From NCBI GenBank assembly GCA_012295275.1, contig CM022666.1, positions 11,445,077 to 11,505,076 of the forward strand: a stretch of 60,000 nucleotides of DNA, read 5' to 3'. This document shows positions 1 to 12,375 of this stretch, piece after piece; position 1 is the stretch's first letter; each line of letters opens with the position of its first letter. The position numbers were made by a program, and so were the translations under genes. This DNA comes from Chrysomallon squamiferum. Lineage: Eukaryota > Mollusca > Gastropoda > Neomphalida > Peltospiridae. Below the pieces are notes generated by a model. It saw only the letters and a list, made by a program, of their open reading frames with translations, searched no databases and had not been told where the DNA came from.

Positions 1-1239
1 TGATTATGTAACAGGTTAATCTGTCACATTAATAAATCTGCTGAGAACGGAAAATGAAAAGAATATATATTTGTTTCAATAATGTTATTGTTTAATGATG
101 GTTATAAAAAATATTTAAAAATTCTGCTTAAGTAATATTTTTAATCATCAGAATTATTAAATAAATATACATTTGTGATCCTTACTGATATACTGTGTAA
201 TTTGAAACTAAAACTAAAACAAAACCGATAACGTGACAAAACGTTTAAATGGTAACGAGGTTTTATAGATAAATTTTACAAATTTATTTTGATATATTTT
301 TCTGTTGCATGGACTATAATTAAAAGCTTATAGTATTTTAATGTGTATTTCAATTTAAAACTCGTAATAGCGTTTACGAGTGATTTAAAACTCGCACACT
401 AAGTGAGTTTCTGGAGATTTCAATTAAACTTTCGTATTCAGTAATAAAATAAAACGTGGTGACGAGATTGTAGCATGACGAAACATGATCGGCCTGGCTG
501 TAATTATATCCAAGCTCATTTCTTTCATACATTTCACTTTTTAATCACGGAATGCTAAAGTGTTATTTTATGTAGCAGGCAGAAGCAGCATTTGCAGACT
601 GTTGACGTGAATTATACAAAATGCTTTTCCATTTGCGAGCGACTCTGTAAAGTTAAACATTCAAATAAAACCACATTTGATACTTTATGCTTCACGTGTT
701 TCGTTGATTGAATCGTTTTCTAATAAATCTATCTGCAAATAATCTCATAAATGTTGAACACCATTTTCTTTTTACTGCCGACACGTTTCGTGCTTAATAT
801 GGAGATTTCAGTTCTCATAAATTATTTTCTTTTTTGTACACTTGTTGACGTTATGGCGTTAAAACCCTCCAGATCGGTCAGTGATAAGAAATATTTACTG
901 AAATATGAATTCAAAATGTTTTGATCTTTAAGTGAGATTAGCTGAGTACATCCACAGATTAGAAAAAGAATCTCTCTTGTTCAAAGTTTGTAAATTATGA
1001 AAGAGTATTTACGAAAATGTTGTTGTTAAAAAGCATTATTTTCATTTAAATGGCTGAACAAAATTCTTATCTAGATTCATATTTCTATACTGAAGTACAG
1101 TTGATCAAATGAACATAAATAATTAACTATATTAATTCAAAATATACTGATATACTTAAAATCAGAAATTAGTCTCAGATAATTTTAAATGATTAACTAT
1201 TTTGTTTAATTGTTTACATGCTATTTATTTTATTTTATT

Positions 1240-1270
<31 letters not shown>

Positions 1271-1516
1271 TTGTTTATATATTTAGTCCTTTTTATTTGT
1301 TTTTAAATTTATCATAAATCTATATATTTAAAAGAATGCACTGATTCTTCTAGATCATTTAATATTCATAAGTAGAGCTAAGCTTAGTTAATTTAAAATA
1401 TGTATCGCTTCATTGTGTTTCGAGTGTACTGAATCGCAGGACGTGGCATGCAGATAAAACACACTGATCGCCGCCATTCGGCTTTTGTTATTTCCGGATT
1501 AGTTATTGTCTTGCAG
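1..1516. other. AT-rich upstream noncoding DNA
   Basis: No gene is visible here. The stretch is AT-rich with a (TTTA)n microsatellite at about 1225-1273. Positions 11-28 match the 39-bp repeat family of intron 1 with one mismatch. A short inverted repeat (7-bp arms CTCGTAA/TTACGAG, 361-380) is present. The segment at about 580-720 is more complex but has no open frame I recognise. Confidence 0.6.
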
Positions 1517-1670
1517 AACTTTGACAGGAATTTTGAGTTTGGAACCGTCGCGACCAGGATGTAATTACGAGCGCCCGTTTCACAGGACTCTGTTTAATAT
1601 CCTTCAAGAAAAATACTATTACTTCAAATCTGGTTTCCTGGCTGGTATCCAGTTACCCACTATTACCATC
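1517..1670 (+). other. candidate untranslated or alternative first-region exon
   Basis: A good 3' splice-like sequence (TATTGTCTTGCAG, ending 1516) is followed 154 nt later by a consensus 5' splice-like site (ATC|GTAAGTG, at 1670/1671). The segment between is richer in CpG than its surroundings and is open in one frame, but its translation resembles no family I know. It lies 3.3 kb upstream of the neuroligin start on the same strand, so it could be a 5' UTR exon of that gene. It could also be a chance pair of splice-like sites. Confidence 0.22.
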
Positions 1671-2789
1671 GTAAGTGAAACAAAAGCGAAGTTTTGCAAT
1701 GATCGGAAGCAAAAAGAAACGACTTTCGATTTTTCTTACATTGGTTCAAGTTAGCTTGCGTGCTAGGACGAATACGTCTTGATGGTTGATTATTCAGGCT
1801 GGCATAGCTGGGTAGTTTTACAATTTTTAGTTTGACGTGGCATTGATTTTATGCATTTGTTTTTAGATTGGATTCATTAATATTTATAGACTCCAATTTG
1901 GTTAGCATATATTATTTTAAACAAGTCTGCGCTGTTCTTTGTCATGTGATTTTTCACTGTAATCAGTTAATTACAACTACAGCGCTACACAGACAGATAT
2001 TACAATAGAAGTTCTTTAAGTTTAACTTGTTTACGATATACATATATACATACATATTTTATTTATATATTGCATTACCAATTTGTATTCAAAGAGCGCC
2101 AGATGAAATAGATAATTTAACTTTGTTTTATTGAAATATGTGGCTTAAAGTATCAAAGGCTACAATTTTTTTCGTATTATTGTTATAACCATTTCCTCTC
2201 ATAAATATGCAAACTTTGCCAGTCCTTTATCTAGACCGCCATTTAAAGAAAATTCATCAAACATTTTGTGAACACATGAAATGAAATAGCTCTAAATTTC
2301 ATTCCACGCGACTATTGCCAATAACCCAAAGCATCAACCTAAAAATGCCTTTAAATGGACCATTAATGTTTCTTTGACTTAAATAATTCTAGACTGTTAG
2401 TCCGAATGCCTGAGAAGACGATAATTCTTTGAATGAAGTAGTATTATCCACTTGAAGAGTTCTCAATGCCGCTCTGTACTGCACAAAACGGATACATAAA
2501 CTTGTCCAAGTATCTCCTGCTGTTTACTGCACTCGCAGTATTTACAAGTTATTAAGCTTAACAGCAATAGATTACAGAGGAAAATGCGATTGTTGGTTAT
2601 TCTCCGTGATTTACATTTAAAATTAAAAAAAAACCCAGATCTGAATCCTAATGATGTGACAGTAATAGAAAGAAAAACTTAAAATATTTATTTATTTAAG
2701 TAAACTTTTTTTGGTAACATAACAGCAAAAGTGATTTATCTTTCTCGAATACTGTTTATTTTTAAATTAACTTAATTTTCGTTTTTATT

Positions 2790-2847
<58 letters not shown>

Positions 2848-3390
2848 TAATAAATTAATAAATAGTTTGAATATACGATCAGTAGCAAACTTCACACTTT
2901 TGTTTTCATAAGCTGGTTGAGTTGTGCCAGGCGAACCCTCACTCAGTGTATTATGTGTCTTTCGTTTGAAATTAGACCCAGCCAACTGATATCGACAGAA
3001 GTGACAAAACGTGTAGTCATCAGCATATCTCGACACAACGAATAATCGCCAGTGTAGACAAAAGAGAAAATTAATGTATTGATCCGTGCTGAAAAGAAAA
3101 GAAAAATACATTTATGCGATTGGAATGCTTTGCACAAACAACACTAGATGGCAGTGAAAGCAGATGTCAGGAGACAAATCACTTGTGTAGAAGTTGATTG
3201 GACTGAATTTTCACAATTGTTATGCAATGAATATATAACTACTTGTTGTACACCAAATCTCTCACAAGAAAAAAATTCTCAATTACAGATGAATTGTGTA
3301 TTGTAAAACTGAATGTTACAGAGACATTTCTAAATATTATTACATACACATGACACTAAAAATAGCGTGTGTTGGGAAATGACTCTTTAC
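1671..3390. other. upstream noncoding DNA with (AAT)n tract
   Basis: No gene is supported. It contains an (AAT)n microsatellite at about 2791-2845 that creates spurious poly-Tyr frames on the minus strand. The rest is unremarkable AT-rich sequence. Confidence 0.6.
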
Positions 3391-3709
3391 GTGGTTATTG
3401 TACAATATCTAGAAAAGTCGTGGTTATTGTACAATATCTAGAAAAGTCGTGGTTATTGTACAATATCTAGAAAAGTCGTGGTTATTGTACAATATCTAGA
3501 AAAGTCGTGGTTATTGCACAATATCTAGAAAAGTCGTGGTTATTGTACAATATCTAGAAAAGTCGTGGTTATTGTACAATATCTAGAAAAGTCGTGGTTA
3601 TTGTACAATATCTAGAAAAGTCGTGGTTATTGCACAATATCAAGAAAAGTCGTGGTTATTGTACAATATCTAGAAAAGACATGGTTATTGTACAATATCT
3701 AGAAAAGTC
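3391..3709 (+). repeat. 29-bp minisatellite, 11 copies
   Basis: Eleven consecutive 29-bp units fill exactly 319 bp. Each unit begins GTGGTTATTG and ends TAGAAAAGTC. Most units contain the 12-bp perfect palindrome TATTGTACAATA; two copies carry TTGCACAAT instead, which breaks it. Copies are nearly identical, so the array is young or homogenised. It sits about 1.3 kb upstream of the neuroligin start codon. Confidence 0.97.
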
Positions 3710-4675
3710 GGGTTTGCAGACTTACGTCATTTGCTGTTTACTAATCTGTTAAGTTACCTGAGAAATACCTCTGATAACACTGTGAAGTTTATACACTTCA
3801 AAAGAAGTTATCGATTGTATAAACTTACTAATTAAAATTTTAATAAAAATAATTATACTGCTGCATATAAACTTAAAAAGCCCCAACTAACTAAAGAAGG
3901 AAAGAAAGAGAAAATTAAATTTTAAAAAACGTCAGTTAATGCAAGCTAATAGAAATCTTGCTTGGGAACTAAACATATAATTTACAAACAAGAGCAAAAT
4001 GGTGGAAAGGCTACGTCGATGGTAATAATAACGGAGTATCTAAGAAACAGAACCAGTCACATCCATAAATCGCGAATGAAACGTAGATAATAATACTGTT
4101 TAACATGTCAACTAACACATTTATTCATCACACAGATATTTATGTTTGTCTGCGGTCGGATTGTACTTTTAATCAGATGCACGATCGATATTCTTCGAAG
4201 AGTAACGGAGGCGCTAATCCAAACTCATATCTGTCAATTGGCTTCAAGAATCAGATTTCACACGAAAACATGCGGGAAGAAATTTCCGTGTTGCGTTTAC
4301 TTCGGTGGTCTGACCAAGTTAATGTGACAGAAACGTCTTGAGCAGTCGCTGCTTTGTGCAGTTGTGACAAAGTACGAACGAATTAAGCCCACCGAGCTGT
4401 GAATAAAAATTCATGAAATTCTCCAGACAGATAATTTCAACTGTCCCTTTATAGGTTTCAGTGAATCTTGTTTCTTTTTACTTGTGATAACAAATAACCC
4501 TTTCAGATTTATTTATTTTCTCTTTTGATGATATAAAAATAAAATATTGATTACGAATACAGATTCTAACCTTTTAAAATAAGGAAGCGTGGGAATTTAT
4601 CGGGAATTGAACAAATTTCATTCAGCAGTTCTCTTTTCTGATGTTAGGACTGTTAGACTCAACTTCACATGGTTT
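3710..4675. other. noncoding DNA upstream of neuroligin exon 1
   Basis: No gene is recognised. Short open frames at about 4105-4341 have no recognisable domain and are probably chance. The sequence at 4150-4400 is less AT-rich than average and could include 5' regulatory sequence of the neuroligin gene. Confidence 0.5.
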
Positions 4676-4870
4676 TGTTTGGTTCTGCGCATGCTCCTGC
4701 TAAGAGCTCGCGAGGCGCACGCGAATACACCAGTGAGGGAGAAAAACTTGACACTCTTTGATGAATAGTAACAATGTTTGAAACAAGATCGCAATCCCAT
4801 CGCGTGCCAAAAGTACGAGGTTGCTTTCTGAGCAGACGGGTTCCGGCTTCTTCGAGCAGATACACATACT
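4676..4870 (+). promoter_or_regulatory. candidate promoter / 5' region of the neuroligin gene
   Basis: A local CpG-rich island stands out from AT-rich flanks. It includes TGCGCATGC (NRF1-like half, about 4685-4694) and CTCGCGAG (palindromic, about 4707-4714), both common in broad metazoan promoters. It lies 130-320 bp upstream of the ATG at 4996. No TATA box can be assigned. The transcription start is not determinable from sequence alone. Confidence 0.3.
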
Positions 4871-4948
4871 CAGTCAAAGTAAATATCCTACAACGTGAAA
4901 ATATTTAGTGCTATTTGGAAAAGAGAATATTTCACTTCTTCGATTGTC

Positions 4949-5014
4949 ATGAAAATTGCTCGTTTGATTCGCCAGTACCCAGAGGTTTGTGAAGAATGGG
5001 GGCATATCAGTTAG
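4949..5014 (+). promoter_or_regulatory. overlapping upstream ORF in the neuroligin leader
   Basis: An ATG at 4949, 47 nt before the proposed neuroligin ATG, opens a 21-codon frame that ends at TAG 5012-5014, past and out of frame with the main start. If transcripts include it, it would be expected to reduce initiation at 4996. The main ATG has A at -3 (GAAGAATGG) and G at +4, a good context. Confidence 0.4.
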
Positions 5015-5443
5015 GTGTATCTTTGGCGCTGTGTGCAGCAGTGTGTACCGTTATCATTATTCTACAAGAATGCGGATGTAGTGTTATAATGAAACAACTA
5101 AGTCACAGAGTTATAACAACCAGGTACGGAAAGGTGCGAGGAATTCTTGTGGAATTTCCAAACAGACATTTACGTCCAGTAGAAGCGTATTTGGGCCTTA
5201 GGTACGCAGATCTGGACAATGGAGGTATGAGATTCATGCCACCGAAAAATCCCATGGAAAAGTGGAGCGGTATTCGCGTGGCTATAAAAAACCCAACAGT
5301 GTGCCCACAGAAAACAAAACATGAAAAGGATTTAAGTCAGTTTCTGCCTGAAGGAAGAGTGACTCACTTAAGGAATATTACTCCATTCTTGAGAGACCAA
5401 GATGAAGATTGTTTGACTCTCAACTTGTACGTACCAATAAAAG
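4996..5443 (+). CDS. neuroligin coding exon 1 (residues 1-149)
   Basis: The exon starts with a hydrophobic signal peptide (residues 5-24). It continues with the family start TTRYGKVRGI (41-50), LGLRYAD (66-72), a first conserved Cys103, an N-glycosylation site at Asn127 (NIT), and DEDCLTLNLYVP (136-147) with Cys139, the expected disulfide partner. It ends in phase 1 at AAAG|GTAATA. A (TTA)n microsatellite begins a few bases inside the intron, which is why the open frame seems to run on into poly-Leu. Confidence 0.9.
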
Positions 5444-5449
5444 GTAATA

Positions 5450-5502
<53 letters not shown>
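5450..5502 (+). repeat. (TTA)n microsatellite next to exon 1 donor
   Basis: About 17 TTA units start 6-7 nt after the exon 1 splice donor. Confidence 0.97.
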
Positions 5503-7172
5503 GATATTTCTTATTCATTAATGTGATTGTGTGTGTTTTTGCACCTGTTAATGTTAGAACTTTATAAGTCATAGGTTAAAAAGTCTTCGACATTCATTTA
5601 GACGCAGTTATTAACTTCGACTTAGGCTGTGTAACATCTCATTATTACGCAACAGATGTTTTTGTTGTATATGCATATACGTACGTTTGGAAATCTTAAT
5701 GTCTAGGAAGCAGAGCCAGCAGTTTTTTAAAATCTGTTATTTTTAACTATAAATAGACTCCAAACAGCGACTATTAAAAGTGATTATTAGAAGCCTGACA
5801 ACTGTAACCGAGTTCAGTTTTTATTAGTCCGCTGTGACGTCCTGTACTCAACTGTTACCAGAAAAACACGTCACCCGAATAATAAGTTTTCTATTTATAA
5901 AAATAAATACTTAGTTTTGTTTTGTAATTTGACTAAAATAAATATATTTTAAAATGTTCTGTATTTTTTTTTTTTTTTTTTTTAAACTGGATAATGATAG
6001 CTGTTTACTTAGTGTCAAAATGAGGTAACTAATGTCAGTCACGTTTTTTCTCAAAATCATTTTAGTGGAAATAATTATTTATTTTCATTGTTCAGCCTTT
6101 CAGCATTAAAGTGTGAACATTTTTTATTTAATATTCTGCTTCTGAGAAATGGTAGACGCACCAACACACACAGAATATTTTATGATTTTTGTGTTTAAAT
6201 CTGAACTCGACAGTTTTGGCTGAGTGTTCACCTCTCTGTCTGATATTTGGGCACAGCTGTTATCAGTCAGTTCTTTAAACCGTCATAAAATACATGTGTA
6301 AATCATCATTTTTTTCTTCAGATTTGTTCATACTTCGTATAATTTGAACTTGAAGAGAATGTTAATTAATCAGAAAGGTTAAAACTAAGATAAAGAATTT
6401 GCAAGCAAAACGCAGAAACACTGAAAAAACACTGTTTAATAACGATAATTTATTTCAACATTTACACTCTCATTAATTAATGATTATTTAAATAAATATG
6501 ACCTTGAAGTTGATTGGCTGAACTCTTGAGGAAGGAGAAATATTTACAGAAACAAGTTTGTTTACAACATCAGCTGTAGTTAGTGTAACTTTGTCTACGA
6601 GTCAGACGCAGGTAATGTATTCTTTGCCACAAATTGCGAAAAAATGTCGGGCATTTTCTCCAGTAAATCTAAGTTCTGAGTCTTATCGCGATACATTTCA
6701 AGATAGCAGCCTCTAAGACAGTTTGTGAAAATAAGTGTGATAAAGCAGAGTTCTATTTTATACTGGTTGTGTATAATGGCCGAACGCGGACACTGTGTAT
6801 TTCTATAGATAGCACTTTAAAGTATTTTATAAATCGTTTATATTATTTAGGCATTTCTTATATTCGAATACTGAAATAAAGTAAACAGAATAAGCGGCAG
6901 CAGAAACACCAGTTCTACAGCTCTGCTAATAATGATAAGACAACAACAATAAAACTACAACAACAGTACTGTTGTTATTAAACTCATCAGTTCAGACATT
7001 AAACATCACAGAAAAATATACGTATTTATAATTATACTAAAACTATTTAATCCTAAAAATATATTTTTTAAAATATAACTTCTTTTTTTTCATGTATTTA
7101 TTTTTTAACCTGTTAATAAGGGACTTCGTATATTTTGTTTAGAAGCCCCAATTCTCAAATAACAACAACAGC

Positions 7173-7240
<68 letters not shown>

Positions 7241-7267
7241 CAACAATTAAATAAATAAATAAATAAA
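7173..7267. repeat. (AAT)n followed by (AAAT)n microsatellite
   Basis: A trinucleotide run passes through a short (AAC)n to a tetranucleotide (AAAT)n run. Confidence 0.95.
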
Positions 7268-7782
7268 TCATATTTATTTTTGCAAAGCCGAAAATGACAC
7301 AGTCAGCTAAAAAGTTAGACGTTTCATTTTCTAGCGATGTGTATAATATAAACATAAAAATCATACTAACGTTTTTTTAATTATTATTTTTATTTTTTAG
7401 TAGCTTTCAACTATAATTATTTGGTAATTGTATATGTATTTTATTCAAAGAATCCTTTCAATATTTGTTACAAATATACAGGGATGAACTACAATTTACT
7501 CATTTTACACCAAACAAACAACAAAAGTAAAATAAATAAAATTAAAATATAACATTGCTTTATAACACTTTATAACAAAGAAGTATAGAAAACACACACA
7601 CACACATACACATTCAATATGACACACACACACACACACACACAAACGTACAAGCAGACAAATATATACTTGTATAGATGTATGTACCTTTATTGCAAAA
7701 AGAGACAGTAATTAAATACATTGTCTATTGTGAAGCAGTGGCCAAATTGTGCATATTCAGCTTCGATGAAATAAAAATGATC

Positions 7783-7845
7783 TGTGTGTGTGTGTGTGTG
7801 TGCGTGCGTGTGTGTGTGTGTGTGTGTGTGTGCGTGTGTGTGTGT
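7783..7845. repeat. (TG)n microsatellite
   Basis: A dinucleotide run with a few TGCG interruptions. It generates spurious Cys-Val and Thr-His frames on the two strands. Confidence 0.97.
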
Positions 7846-10800
7846 TCACGTTGCGCTGACTTCGACGTTCACCTAAATGAACTCTTCGTGAAGCATACTG
7901 TGCGAGGAACAAACATCTCGAGGCGAATGGTAAACGCATTAAAACATTCGCGCACACGACCGATCGTGAGCGGGAACCTACATAGGAAATCAATCAGACT
8001 GTGAAACAGATAAAGTCTGGTCTTCCAACCGAAACACAGACATTTCTGCAGAACGAAGTTTATTTCTTTTGTCGATTACACGGCATCACAAAGACACATT
8101 TTCCCTGTCATGTGAAGTCTCCAGTCTCCACTGAATTTACTTAATGTCAAAAACTGCGCTGCAGGCACGAGTTCACTTCAAAAGTGAGCGAAAGCTTGGA
8201 TACAGACAATAAAAAAGATCAAGAGTACAAACAATAAGCAAACATTTACACACGAACGCACGTGCACACACATTAGCTAAATATGAATAAAAAAGTCTCC
8301 TGTTTATAAAATTATCTTCATCAGCAAGTAGATGCATGTAATTCACAAATCATAAACAAATATATCATTAAAAACAAAAACATCAAACACAAATATACAA
8401 AATGTATAAAAAGAATAATTAAAAAATCGATAACAGTAAGCGTTCATAGATGTACATACGTTTCCATTGACATTACCTGTTTTATATTTCTTTATATGCT
8501 CTTTGTGTCCGTGTGTGTGTTCAGCCTATAGGGAAATACAAAAACAGGTAATATACATGAACACAGTTCCCACTATGTTTCTATTTTATTCTTGATGAGC
8601 AGATTATCGTCATGTTCGTTGCATTAACTAGTATAGTGTGACACAGCCTCCTGAACACTGACAGTTTAAGTCGTACAAAGACATCGATTTACATTATCTA
8701 TTGTCTTAATATTTACTTTAGCTACAGATCGTGGTCTCGTGTTATGTTTCACGCTGTCCGTGTTTGCTTAATATTGTCCATGTTTGTCAATGTGTTCATG
8801 TTATGATACACGGTCCCTAGCGGCAATACAAGAACTTTTCAATACTCTGCTTGTAGTCACTGATGAGCTGTAGAAAATGTAATAAAATTCTGCTGCTTAG
8901 AAATCATATCAAGTAATTGCGATAGAAAACAGCGTTATGTAGTTTTCCTAAAGTCAAGTATGATGATTAAAAATGGGGGGTAAAGTTACTTTTTGTTAGA
9001 CATCAATATACAATTTTAAAGCGTGATTTTGCTGAAAATGTTACGAGAGAATGTGAATAGCGTGAAAACTCTGTTTCTTTAGTAATCGTATCAGCTGAAT
9101 TGTCCAAATCACAAAATGAATAATTCTGATCGCAACTCTGAAAATACCAGTCTATTTAGGAATGGACGATTTCAGCTTTCCCGCCAACACTCCCAGGAGG
9201 GAGACCAAGTCTATGTTTGCAGCACATCGTATCACGGAATAATTGGCTATGTGAGAGATGCAAAGAGTTCTTGCTTGCGATGCCAAAACGAACATGTCGC
9301 GCTGGAACAAGTGTTTGTTCAGGTTAGCTGTAGTGAGAGAAGTTAACAGTCACGTGCCCTTTCTCGAAAGGAGTTTGTCTTCGCTAATTCGGTTAAAGTT
9401 GTCATTATCGTCTGCTGTCACATAACATCAATAATTTGCTTTCAGATTTTCTCCGTTTCACAAAATCAAAACCAAAAAAACACATAAAAATGAGCGAAAC
9501 AAACAAACAAACAAACAAACAAAAAGTTAATGAGTTATTTTTTATTATTGTTTTTTAAGATGTCGTTCTCGCTTTCTTGTCAGTTCCTTCTCATGTTTCA
9601 GTAAACTTTTTGATTAGAGAAATAGAGTTTTCTCTGTAGTTATTGAACTCCTTTTCTTCCTTTCTTTCTTTTCTTCATTTTTTTTTCCTTATTTATTTAT
9701 TTATTTTATCTATTTTTATACAACACTTTGAATTTATAAATACTCATTAAGATACAGATCTGACTTCTAATTATGTGTGGGGCTTAATGAATGAAAACGT
9801 TTATTTTATATATTTTTTTAACCTTTGCATCAATGCGGGTTTTCAGTATAACCCTTCCCGAAGTCTGTACACCACGACTGTGTCATTATGTCAGCACTAT
9901 GACGAGAAATAGCCCAGTGGGCCCATCCAAAGTAAAGTGTTCAGTAGGCGAGTGTTTTTCTCAGAGCTATGCCTCCAAACATGGGGCCAAGGCAGCATCT
10001 TAATGTGTTTTTTAAATGAAATTACGTGTCGAGGCCGGCTACTGGGTGCGGGTAATGTTTCGCTATCTTCCTGTTGATTCACGTTAGCGTACAAATAAGA
10101 TAGCTTGTTTAGAGAAAAACTTTCTAAAACTGCATTATACTGGAGCCGATTTCGGTATGAAATAAAAAAATTCTATTGTCTTCCTGCAAGTAAGACTAGA
10201 CTATTTGATTGGTTTCTGCATCTTGACAAAACAGTTTGCAAAGCAGACGATATTGATTCGTGAGGTTTGTGAACTCCCGAAGCCATTTGTTCATGGACGG
10301 ATTCATGAAATGCTGTTTCAGTGTCAAATGGTGAAATTTATGAATGTTCAATACTCGAGACAAGTCAAACTACCAGGAGCGACTCGGCGCCATAAATGTT
10401 TAGAATAATTCTTTTCTGCAGAAGAATAGTTTTCTTGCCGAAGTTAATATTTTTGTAGATACTTTTTACTTCTATGACTTCTCTGTCATAGAAATAAATC
10501 AGATACAATAATAACTTTATATAAAAATCAAACTGAAAAAACCGGGAGAAGAATATGCAACAAAGGAGAAATAAAATAATTATTTTAAAGAAAAAAAAAG
10601 TCTATTACAGATTTGCCCCAAAACTGAGAAATCCGAAAACAATGTGTACACTAACCATATATTTCACATTTCATTCCATTTATAAATATTTATGATTAAG
10701 ATTTAAATGTTTATTTCTATAACAGTCAAAACATAATGTTCTGTACTGATTTCTTGTTTTCATTTCCTAACAATAATTTACGCTTGTCATCTACATAACA

Positions 10801-11256
10801 AATCCTATTATAACAATGACACACTTTGGGATTTGATTGCCAGCTCGTTATTGATTCTCTGTTGCTACAAATAGAGCAATCATAAATATCGTTTGCAATC
10901 TATACTTCAAAATCGAATCATGTAATAACTAAAATAAATCTATTTTGGCCTGCTATCCTGAAAAACCTCATGATTTTTTTACTTTAAATTTTAGTATATG
11001 TTTTTTCTTTCCAGTAATTCATATTTAAAAGCCATTAATTAAGCTATCTTGTTAACGTATTCAGTTGTTTTCATTGAGGAAATTTCAATTAGGTTGTCTG
11101 TTTCAGAAATAAATGACAGCCATTTAACTGTTCTTTATTGTCAATTGCCTTAAATGAGTAATGGAGCAGCTGACTGGAATGGTATAAATAACCCAAGCAC
11201 ATTTAAGCCTCTAAGATCAACACGTTATTGTGTCTCTAGTACTAACAGACAGAAAA

Positions 11257-12375
11257 CAGCAGTACCAACTAAATATGACCCTGGATAGTCTGTCTCTGCA
11301 GTACCAACTAGATATAACACAGGTTCGTGTGTCACAGCAGTACTAACTAGATATAGCACTGGATAGTGTGTTACAGAATTACTAACTAGATAGAACACAG
11401 GTTAGTCTGTCACAGCAGTACTAACTAGATATAGCACCGGATAGTGTGTTACAGAATTACTAACTAGATAGAACACAGGTTAGCCTGTCACAGAACTACC
11501 AACTAGATAGAACACAGGTTAGTATGTCACAGCAGTACTAACTAGATATAGCACTGGCTAGTGTGTCACAGCAGTACTAACTAGATATAACACAGGTTAG
11601 TCTGTCACAGCAGTACCAACTAGATATAACACAGGTTAGTCTGTCACAGCAGTACTAACTAGATATAACACAGGTTAGTGTGTCACAGCAGTACTAACTA
11701 GATATAACACAGGTTAGTGTGTCACAGCAGTACTAACTAGATATAACACAGGTTAGTGTGTCACAGCAGTACTAACTAGATATAACACAGGTTAGTGTGT
11801 CACAGCAGTACTAACTAGATATAACACAGGTTAGTGTGTCACAGCAGTACTAACTAGATATAACACTGGCTAGTGTGTCACAGCAGTACTAACTAGATAT
11901 AACACAGGTTAGTGTGTCACAGCAGTACTAACTAGATATAACACAGGTTAGTGTGTCACAGCAGTACTAACTAGATATAACACTGGCTAGTGTGTCACAG
12001 CAGTACTAACTAGATATAACACAGGTTAGTGTGTCACAGCAGTACTAACTAGATAGAACACTGGCTAGTGTGTCACAGCAGTACTAACTAGATATAACAC
12101 AGGTTAGTGTGTCACAGCAGTACTAACTAGATATAACACAGGTTAGTGTGTCACAGCAGTACTAACTAGATAGAACACTGGCTAGTGTGTCACAGCAGTA
12201 CTAACTAGATATAACACAGGTTAGTATATCACAGCAGTACTAACTAGATATAGCACTGGCTAGTGTGTCACAGCAGTACTAACTAGATATAGCACTGGTT
12301 AGTGTGTCACAGCAGTACTAACTAGATATAACACAGGTTAGTGTGTCACAGCAGTACTAACTAGATAGAACACAG
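11257..12375 (+). repeat. 39-bp minisatellite, about 28-29 copies
   Basis: Tandem 39-bp units contain GTACTAACTAGATATAACAC followed by AGGTTAGTGTGTCACAGC, with a main alternative where ACAGGTTAG is ACTGGCTAG. Early units (11257-11540) are more diverged and the middle is highly homogeneous, so the array seems to grow from its interior. Each unit contains TACTAAC, identical to a perfect intron branch-point word, and CAG|GTTAGT, which resembles abutting 3' and 5' splice sites. Diverged copies lie outside the array at 13393-13464 and 11-28. Confidence 0.97.

Larger units (their letters stand above)
5444..11256. other. intron 1, first part
   Basis: No coding exon is needed here because exon 1 and exon 2 join directly in frame and in homology. 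Contents: (TTA)n 5450-5502, poly-T about 5963-5983, (AAT)n then (AAAT)n 7173-7267, (CA)n about 7590-7643, (TG)n 7783-7845, and (AAAC)n about 9500-9521. G/C-richer, complex stretches lie at about 7850-8010, 9110-9360 and 9840-10100. A dense block at 11040-11195 with homeodomain-type CAATTG and TTTATTG words looks like a candidate regulatory element. Confidence 0.6.

Noticed and set aside
5446-5526. Poly-Leu extension of neuroligin exon 1
   Set aside because: It is the (TTA)n microsatellite after the splice donor; homology resumes at exon 2.
9116-9346. 76-codon frame in intron 1 ending near a donor-like CAG|GTTAGC
   Set aside because: No matching acceptor, no homology to neuroligin, and exon 1 joins exon 2 directly; more likely part of a noncoding block.
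11257-12375. Possible CRISPR-like array
   Set aside because: The units are contiguous tandem repeats with no unique spacers, and the DNA is plainly eukaryotic.
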